Positions 22,397 to 26,546 of a stretch of DNA of 26,546 nt are shown piece after piece. A program made the translations under genes and the position numbers. The DNA is taken from assembly GCA_039714735.1 (NCBI GenBank), contig JBDLIT010000049.1:1-26546 (forward strand), given 5' to 3'. Numbering within the stretch: position 1 is the stretch's first letter; every line of letters begins with the position of its first letter. The notes below the pieces were generated by a model. It was given only the letters and a program-made list of their open reading frames with translations. It was not told the origin of the DNA and did no database searches. The DNA is from JASJBU01 sp039714735 (GTDB lineage Bacteria; Pseudomonadota; Gammaproteobacteria; Chromatiales; Chromatiaceae).

Positions 22397-25300
22397 ATGG
22401 CAAAGATACCACCCAAATTCCGATCGCGCCGCCCCGCACTTACCCATCCCGCTCTGGAACACGAGCCTGAATCCCGCTTGGGTTTGGCTGGCGGGATCGC
22501 CCGCACCTTCATCGACTCTCCACTCTCCCCCCTGCTCCTGCTCGCCAGCCTGTTTGTGGGTATCCTCGGCCTGTTTTTGACGCCGCGGCAGGAAGACCCG
22601 GAGATCCTCGTGCCGATGATCGATATCTTCATCAGTTATCCCGGCGCTTCATCTGAACAAGTCGCCAGTCTGGCCATAGACCCCCTGGAACGCATGATGA
22701 GCGAGATTCCCGGCATCAAGCATATCTATTCCGCCAGTGAACATGCCCAGGGCATTGTCACGGTCAGGTTTGAGGTGGGTGAAGAGTTGGGACCCTCCAT
22801 CGTCAAGGTCCACGACAAACTCCAGTCCAACCTGGACAAGATACCGCCGGGAGTCTCCATGCCACTGGTAAAGCCCAAGGGGATCGATGATGTACCCGTG
22901 GTCACCGTCACCCTCTGGTCGAACGAGGTGGACGATGCCCATCTACGCAGCCTCGCTGCAGATGTCCTGCAACGGCTGAAGGAGGTAGCCGATACCGGTC
23001 AGGGATTCATCGTAGGCGGTCGAAGACAGCAGGTTCGTATCGAGGTATTGCCGGAAAGGCTGGCCGGCTACGGTATCAGCCTGGATCAGGTGGCCTCCAC
23101 CATCAAATCCGCCAATATCGAGCAGACAGCCGGCTCCATCGAGATTTCCAATACCCACTTTAAAATAACCGGCGGACATTTTCTACAGAGCGCGGATGAG
23201 GTCTCAAGACTCGTGGTCGGCTCGCAGTACGGCAAACCCATCTATGTGCACGATGTGGCGCAGGTCATCGATGGCGCGGAAGAGACTCATCAGCTGGTCA
23301 ATTTCTACACCGGCCCGGCCAAGCATGCGGATCAGCCGTCCAGCGATGGCTCTGCGGCGGTGACCATCGCCATCGCCAAAAAAGAGAGCGCCAACGGCGT
23401 TACCGTGGCCGATGCCATCCTGCAGAAGCTCGAGGGCCTGCAAGGCAGGCTGATTCCCGGCAATGTGGAAGTCGCCATCACCCGGAATTATGGCAAGACC
23501 GCCAACGACAAGGTCAATGAACTCCTGGCCTCGCTGCTCGGGGCAACCGTCGCAGTGAGCTTCCTGAGCTGGCTGACGATCGGTGGGCGGCCGGCGCTGG
23601 TGGTGATCACCATCATCCCGGTGGTTATCCTGATTGCGATCTGGTCCTCCTGGGCGCTGGGTTTCACGATCAACCGGGTCAGTCTGTTTGCCCTGATCTT
23701 CGCCATCGGCATCCTGGTGGATGACGCCACGGTGGTGGTGGAGAATATCTTCCGGCGCTGGCTGCATGACGACTCCACCAGCAAAGAGATCGCCATCGAC
23801 GCCGTCAGGGAAGTAGGCAACCCGACCATCATCGCCACCCTGACCGTATTGGCCGCCCTGCTGCCGATGGGCTTCGTCAGCGGCATGATGGGGCCCTACA
23901 TGTTTCCGATCCCGCTGTTCGGCTCGGTTGCAATGCTGTTTTCGCTGTTTGCCGCGTTTGTTTTTACCCCCTGGTTCGCCCGCCTGCTGCGGCCCAGGCT
24001 GGAAAGCCTGCAACGGGCGGAGAAAAAAGAGCGCCGTATTCAACAGGCGATTGGCCAGATCTATCAACCCATCGTCAAGCCCCTGGTCAACAATCGTAGC
24101 TATTCCTGGATCTTTCTCGGCCTGATTGTTATTGCATTTTTCCTTGCCTGTTCACTGTTTTATTTCAAGGCGGTCACCGTGAAGATGCTGCCTTTCGATA
24201 ACAAGCCTGAATTCAATGTGCTCATCAACCTACCCGAAGGCACTCCTCTGCCGGTCACGGCGAATACAACCCTGAAACTAGTCGAAGCCTTGCGCACACT
24301 TCCACAGATCACAGCCCTGCAGTCCTACATCGGCACTGTCTCACCCTTCAACTTTAACGGCATGGTGCGGCACTACTACCTGCGTTCGGAGCCCTGGCAG
24401 GCGGATATCCAGGTGATGTTGAAGGACAAGGACGAACGCCAAAGCAGCAGCCACCAGATTGCGGAGGACACACGCAAGCTGTTGAGCCCGATCGCCAAGG
24501 AGCTGGGAGCACGCATTGCGGTAGTGGAAATGCCTCCTGGTCCCCCGGTGCTGCAGACCATGGTCGCTGAGGTCTACGGACCGGATGCCGAGACCCGAAA
24601 CACCGTCTCCCGTGACTTGATGACGATGTTCGAAAACGCCCCCAACCTGATCGATGTGGACAGCTACATTGCCGACCCCCACATACGCTGGCACTTTGAG
24701 GTGGATACCGAGAAAGCCACCCGCCATGGGGTAAAGGTTGAGACCATCACGCGCAATCTGGATATGGCCATGGGCGGCTACCAGTTGGGTGACGTCAAGC
24801 GCGGCAGAGAGCTGGAGCCCACCTATCTGATAATGCAACTGCCATTCGCTTCACGCGCCGAACTCAGCCGTCTGGCCAATCTTCCCATCCCTTCCGAGAG
24901 CGGCGGAACCTTACCACTGTTCGAACTGGGGCACTTTCGACAGATCCAGGAAGATCCCATCATCTATCACAAAGACCTGCGACCCATGGAGTATGTGGTG
25001 GGGGAGATGGAAGGGCAGCTCGGCGCACCGATCTACGGCATGTTCAGCGTCGAGGATCAATTGAAGGATTACACCACGCCCGACGGAGTCAGCATCAGCG
25101 GCACTCTGACCGGTCCACCCGAGGATGATTCGGCGAGTGGCTTTGAGTGGAGTGGCGAGTGGGTCATCACCTATGAAACCTTCCGGGACCTGGGCCTGGC
25201 ATTCGCTGCCGCACTGGTGCTGATCTACATCCTGCTGGTCTGGGAATTCGGCAACTTCATCCAACCGGCGATCATCATGGCGCCGATACCACTCACCCTG

Positions 25301-25741
25301 ATCGGCATTATCCCGGGGCACTGGTTATTGAGTGCCGAATTCACCGCCACCTCGATGATCGGTTTCATCGCCCTGGCGGGCATCGAGGTGCGTAACTCCA
25401 TCCTGCTGGTGGATTTTGCCAAGAACGAGGTCCACCGGGGCATCAGTGCGAAGGAGGCGGTAATGATGGCCGGTCAGATCCGCATGCGGCCGATCTGGGT
25501 CACCGACCTGACCATGATGGCAGGGGCATTTGCGATACTGTTTGATCCTATCTTTCAGGGCATGGCCATCTCCCTGCTGTTCGGCCCCATCGTAGCGGTG
25601 CCCCTCACTCTGATTGTTGTACCACTGGGGTGCATCACCGCTGGCGCTGCATTCTGTAAGACCGGTGTCGATGACGAGGAAGAAGAGGCGGTGATGTGCG
25701 AAATTCCCCTGGGTTCTTCTAAAGAACACCTCAAGCCTTGA
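22397..25741 (+). CDS. RND efflux transporter permease subunit (AcrB family)
   Basis: The 1114-residue inner-membrane pump has the usual twelve spans and two large periplasmic loops. Proton-relay aspartates are Asp442-Asp443 (GILVDDATVVVENIF). The lysine that AcrB has at its residue 940 is here Arg999 (LAGIEVRNSILLVDF), a change seen in some RND branches. Substrate cannot be told; the sequence is of the HAE1-like multidrug type, not the CzcA heavy-metal type by my reading. The protein is slightly longer than AcrB, with extra length before the first span and an acidic C-terminal tail (DDEEEEAV). The start ATG 22397 has GGGGGA as ribosome binding site. No adaptor or outer-membrane channel gene is adjacent, which is unusual. 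Confidence 0.93.
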   Translation: MAKIPPKFRSRRPALTHPALEHEPESRLGLAGGIARTFIDSPLSPLLLLASLFVGILGLFLTPRQEDPEILVPMIDIFISYPGASSEQVASLAIDPLERMMSEIPGIKHIYSASEHAQGIVTVRFEVGEELGPSIVKVHDKLQSNLDKIPPGVSMPLVKPKGIDDVPVVTVTLWSNEVDDAHLRSLAADVLQRLKEVADTGQGFIVGGRRQQVRIEVLPERLAGYGISLDQVASTIKSANIEQTAGSIEISNTHFKITGGHFLQSADEVSRLVVGSQYGKPIYVHDVAQVIDGAEETHQLVNFYTGPAKHADQPSSDGSAAVTIAIAKKESANGVTVADAILQKLEGLQGRLIPGNVEVAITRNYGKTANDKVNELLASLLGATVAVSFLSWLTIGGRPALVVITIIPVVILIAIWSSWALGFTINRVSLFALIFAIGILVDDATVVVENIFRRWLHDDSTSKEIAIDAVREVGNPTIIATLTVLAALLPMGFVSGMMGPYMFPIPLFGSVAMLFSLFAAFVFTPWFARLLRPRLESLQRAEKKERRIQQAIGQIYQPIVKPLVNNRSYSWIFLGLIVIAFFLACSLFYFKAVTVKMLPFDNKPEFNVLINLPEGTPLPVTANTTLKLVEALRTLPQITALQSYIGTVSPFNFNGMVRHYYLRSEPWQADIQVMLKDKDERQSSSHQIAEDTRKLLSPIAKELGARIAVVEMPPGPPVLQTMVAEVYGPDAETRNTVSRDLMTMFENAPNLIDVDSYIADPHIRWHFEVDTEKATRHGVKVETITRNLDMAMGGYQLGDVKRGRELEPTYLIMQLPFASRAELSRLANLPIPSESGGTLPLFELGHFRQIQEDPIIYHKDLRPMEYVVGEMEGQLGAPIYGMFSVEDQLKDYTTPDGVSISGTLTGPPEDDSASGFEWSGEWVITYETFRDLGLAFAAALVLIYILLVWEFGNFIQPAIIMAPIPLTLIGIIPGHWLLSAEFTATSMIGFIALAGIEVRNSILLVDFAKNEVHRGISAKEAVMMAGQIRMRPIWVTDLTMMAGAFAILFDPIFQGMAISLLFGPIVAVPLTLIVVPLGCITAGAAFCKTGVDDEEEEAVMCEIPLGSSKEHLKP

Positions 25742-25770
25742 TATCGAGATAACTGTTGACCAGCGTGTAG

Positions 25771-25796
25771 GGCGGAAAAGCGCAGCGCCTTCCGCC
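25771..25796. repeat. REP-like hairpin after the RND gene
   Basis: GGCGGAA (25771-25777) pairs with TTCCGCC (25790-25796), with GCGC motifs inside, preceded by GTAG. This GTAGGGCGGA form resembles REP/PU-type intergenic repeats of gammaproteobacteria. It may also end the RND transcript, although no T-run follows. Confidence 0.55.
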
Positions 25797-25815
25797 GTAT
25801 GAGGACGGCTTACTG

Positions 25816-25880
25816 GTTCCCACGGTCCTCCGTGGTAACCCATCCCTCAGGTACGCATTCCCACGGAGGACCGTAGGAAC
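25816..25880. repeat. Imperfect 23-bp inverted repeat (REP-like)
   Basis: GTTCCCACGGTCCTCCGTGG (25816-25835, arm to 25838) is repeated in inverse at 25858-25880 with two mismatches over 23 bp and a 19-base loop. Each arm contains its own CCCACGG...CCGTGG symmetry. It is like the GTTCCCACG...CGTGGGAAC repeats scattered in many gammaproteobacterial genomes. Confidence 0.7.
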
Positions 25881-26072
25881 GATTGGATCTTTGTCTGCCA
25901 GTGCCGGTACGATCTGCGATGGCGGCAGGCTCCGGTATGCTTCCTCGTTACAGGTTTCCAGGATCTGCTGTCGCTCCTCCGCTTTCAGTTTGTTCGCAGG
26001 CTCCGGGCGTTCGGCATCCGGTCGGCCATCGGCCTTGACCCCATCACCATCGGTCCAGCGAGGAATATGGGG
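25878..26072 (-). pseudogene. Relic of an IS3-type transposase
   Basis: Read on the minus strand, about 64 codons give IPRWTDGDGVKADGRPD, ANKLKAEERQQILETCN and LPPSQIVPALADKDPIV. This is the segment between the N-terminal helix-turn-helix and the integrase core of IS3-family transposases. There is no start codon, the frame opens directly after a TGA contributed by the first GGGGTCA motif, and it ends in the 25858-25880 palindrome arm where homology stops. Both flanks are thus repeats, and no DDE catalytic core remains. The family call is from memory of the motif. Confidence 0.65.
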
Positions 26073-26185
26073 TCAGAGAATAAGGGGTCCAAATAAGGAG
26101 CAAATAAGCAAATAAATTAAGGGGTCAAATTAAGCGATTAAGGGGTCAGAGCCCTTTACAGATTAAGGGGTCAGTTCCCTTTACG
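26069..26185. repeat. GGGGTCA repeat cluster with 25-bp tandem duplication
   Basis: GGGGTCA occurs at 26069-26075, 26121-26127, 26142-26148 and 26167-26173, and GGGGTCC at 26084-26090. Units 26136-26160 and 26161-26185 are tandem copies identical at 22 of 25 bases (GATTAAGGGGTCAG, two variable bases, CCCTTTAC). Each can form a small AAGGG/CCCTT hairpin. Confidence 0.8.
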
Positions 26186-26283
26186 GGGTTACTTGGCCGC
26201 CCACGCCCCTGGCCTGTCCCACTTTGCACCAGCAATGGGCTCAGACTCCAATACCGCTACCAGTCACATAACGCATAGACGAA

Positions 26284-26546
26284 TCACCCTGTTATATATT
26301 GGTTGCGCGGCTTATTCATCAGCGGAAATGGCTTGGGCCTCCGCTTGACCACCCTGGGCTGATTCTTTCGTTTGTATTGTCCGACAGCGGTGTAGGCAAT
26401 TGCATATAGCAATGGCACTAACAACCCTTCTAAAGCCTTACTGGTCCTCTGCATGCACAGACTGGCGGTGTTTCGCATCAACTGAACTGCGGCCATGAAA
26501 CTCAAATGGCGCGGTTGCTTGTCACACACGATGGCTGCCCGGGCAA
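26284..26546 (-). CDS. IS4-family transposase, C-terminal part (cut by window end)
   Basis: The minus-strand frame is open from the window end to TGA at 26284, about 86 codons. It carries CDKQPRHLSFMAAVQLMRNT and the C-terminal signature PRVVKRRPKPFPLMNKPR, which is the tail of IS4-type DDE transposases. The catalytic part would lie to the right, outside the window, so whether the gene is intact cannot be judged. A GTG at 26529 could be mistaken for a start. The position beside the repeat cluster and the IS3-type relic marks this end as a mobile-element landing zone. Confidence 0.75.
   Translation of the reverse strand, partial: ARAAIVCDKQPRHLSFMAAVQLMRNTASLCMQRTSKALEGLLVPLLYAIAYTAVGQYKRKNQPRVVKRRPKPFPLMNKPRNQYITG

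Larger units (their letters stand above)
25742..26283. other. Repeat-rich intergenic region downstream of the RND gene
   Basis: This stretch of 542 bases has no intact gene. In order it holds a REP-like hairpin (25771-25796), a long imperfect palindrome (25816-25880), a transposase relic on the minus strand (25878-26072), five GGGGTCA/GGGGTCC motifs with a 25-bp tandem duplication (26069-26185) and about 95 bases without clear structure before the IS4-type fragment. Confidence 0.75.

Noticed and set aside
23204..24067. 287-codon minus-strand ORF inside the RND gene
   Set aside because: It is rich in H, D, Q and G as expected for the complement of a GC-rich membrane protein, and the RND frame is unambiguous.
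25891..26115. 74-codon plus-strand ORF
   Set aside because: The minus strand of the same stretch reads as a transposase segment, and the plus frame has no family likeness or ribosome site.
26069..26185. CRISPR-like array in the GGGGTCA region
   Set aside because: Spacing is irregular, units are tandem without unique spacers and no cas gene is present.

Overview
The window comes from a gammaproteobacterium that appears to oxidise reduced sulfur compounds and respire with a high-affinity oxidase. The evidence is a soxYZ pair, a complete cbb3-type cytochrome oxidase operon with its assembly genes, and the gammaproteobacterial surE-pcm-yqaA-nlpD-rpoS block. A Chromatiales-type sulfur oxidiser (Sedimenticola or Thiodiazotropha-like) fits, but this is inference from gene content and cannot be proved from the window.

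Layout. (1) Positions 1-5436, minus strand: respiratory locus read as ccoN-ccoO-ccoQ-ccoP, then a 40-residue membrane peptide, then ccoG and a fixH cut by the window start. A perfect FNR/ANR-type site lies upstream of ccoN, and three strong hairpins separate the downstream genes. (2) 5766-9645, minus strand: surE, pcm, yqaA, nlpD and rpoS, a stationary-phase and repair cluster. (3) 10026-13982, plus strand: an SmrA-like nuclease, an unknown 184-residue protein, a small Cys-containing ORF, a MoxR-type AAA ATPase and a DUF2201-type protein with an HExxH motif and a VWA/MIDAS domain. (4) 14085-15587: a BepA-type periplasmic M48 metallopeptidase with a repeat-rich C-terminus. (5) 15991-16832: soxY and soxZ, the carrier of the Sox thiosulfate pathway, ending in a hairpin. 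(6) 16918-20837, minus strand: an LpxL/HtrB-like acyltransferase, a secreted membrane-anchored VWA protein and a translationally coupled coiled-coil/acidic membrane protein. (7) 20952-22231: a rhodanese and a pentapeptide-repeat protein that converge and share the four bases of their stop codons. (8) 22397-25741: an RND efflux pump with no adaptor or outer-membrane partner beside it. (9) 25742-26546: an intergenic junkyard of REP-like palindromes, a transposase relic, tandem 25-bp repeats built on GGGGTCA, and the C-terminal end of an IS4-family transposase running off the window.

How it fits together. The cbb3 operon looks oxygen-regulated: an FNR-type box sits about 40 bp upstream of a plausible start of transcription. 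The Sox carrier would feed electrons from thiosulfate into such a respiratory chain. RpoS, NlpD, BepA, the LpxL-like enzyme and the RND pump concern the cell envelope and stress. Two separate ATPase/VWA or VWA/coiled-coil gene groups (10781-13982 and 16918-19853) are the least understood coding parts. No CRISPR array, tRNA, rRNA or prophage was seen. The items most worth following are the 40-residue peptide in the cbb3 operon, the MoxR/DUF2201 cluster with its palindrome-covered promoter, and the VWA/coiled-coil membrane pair.
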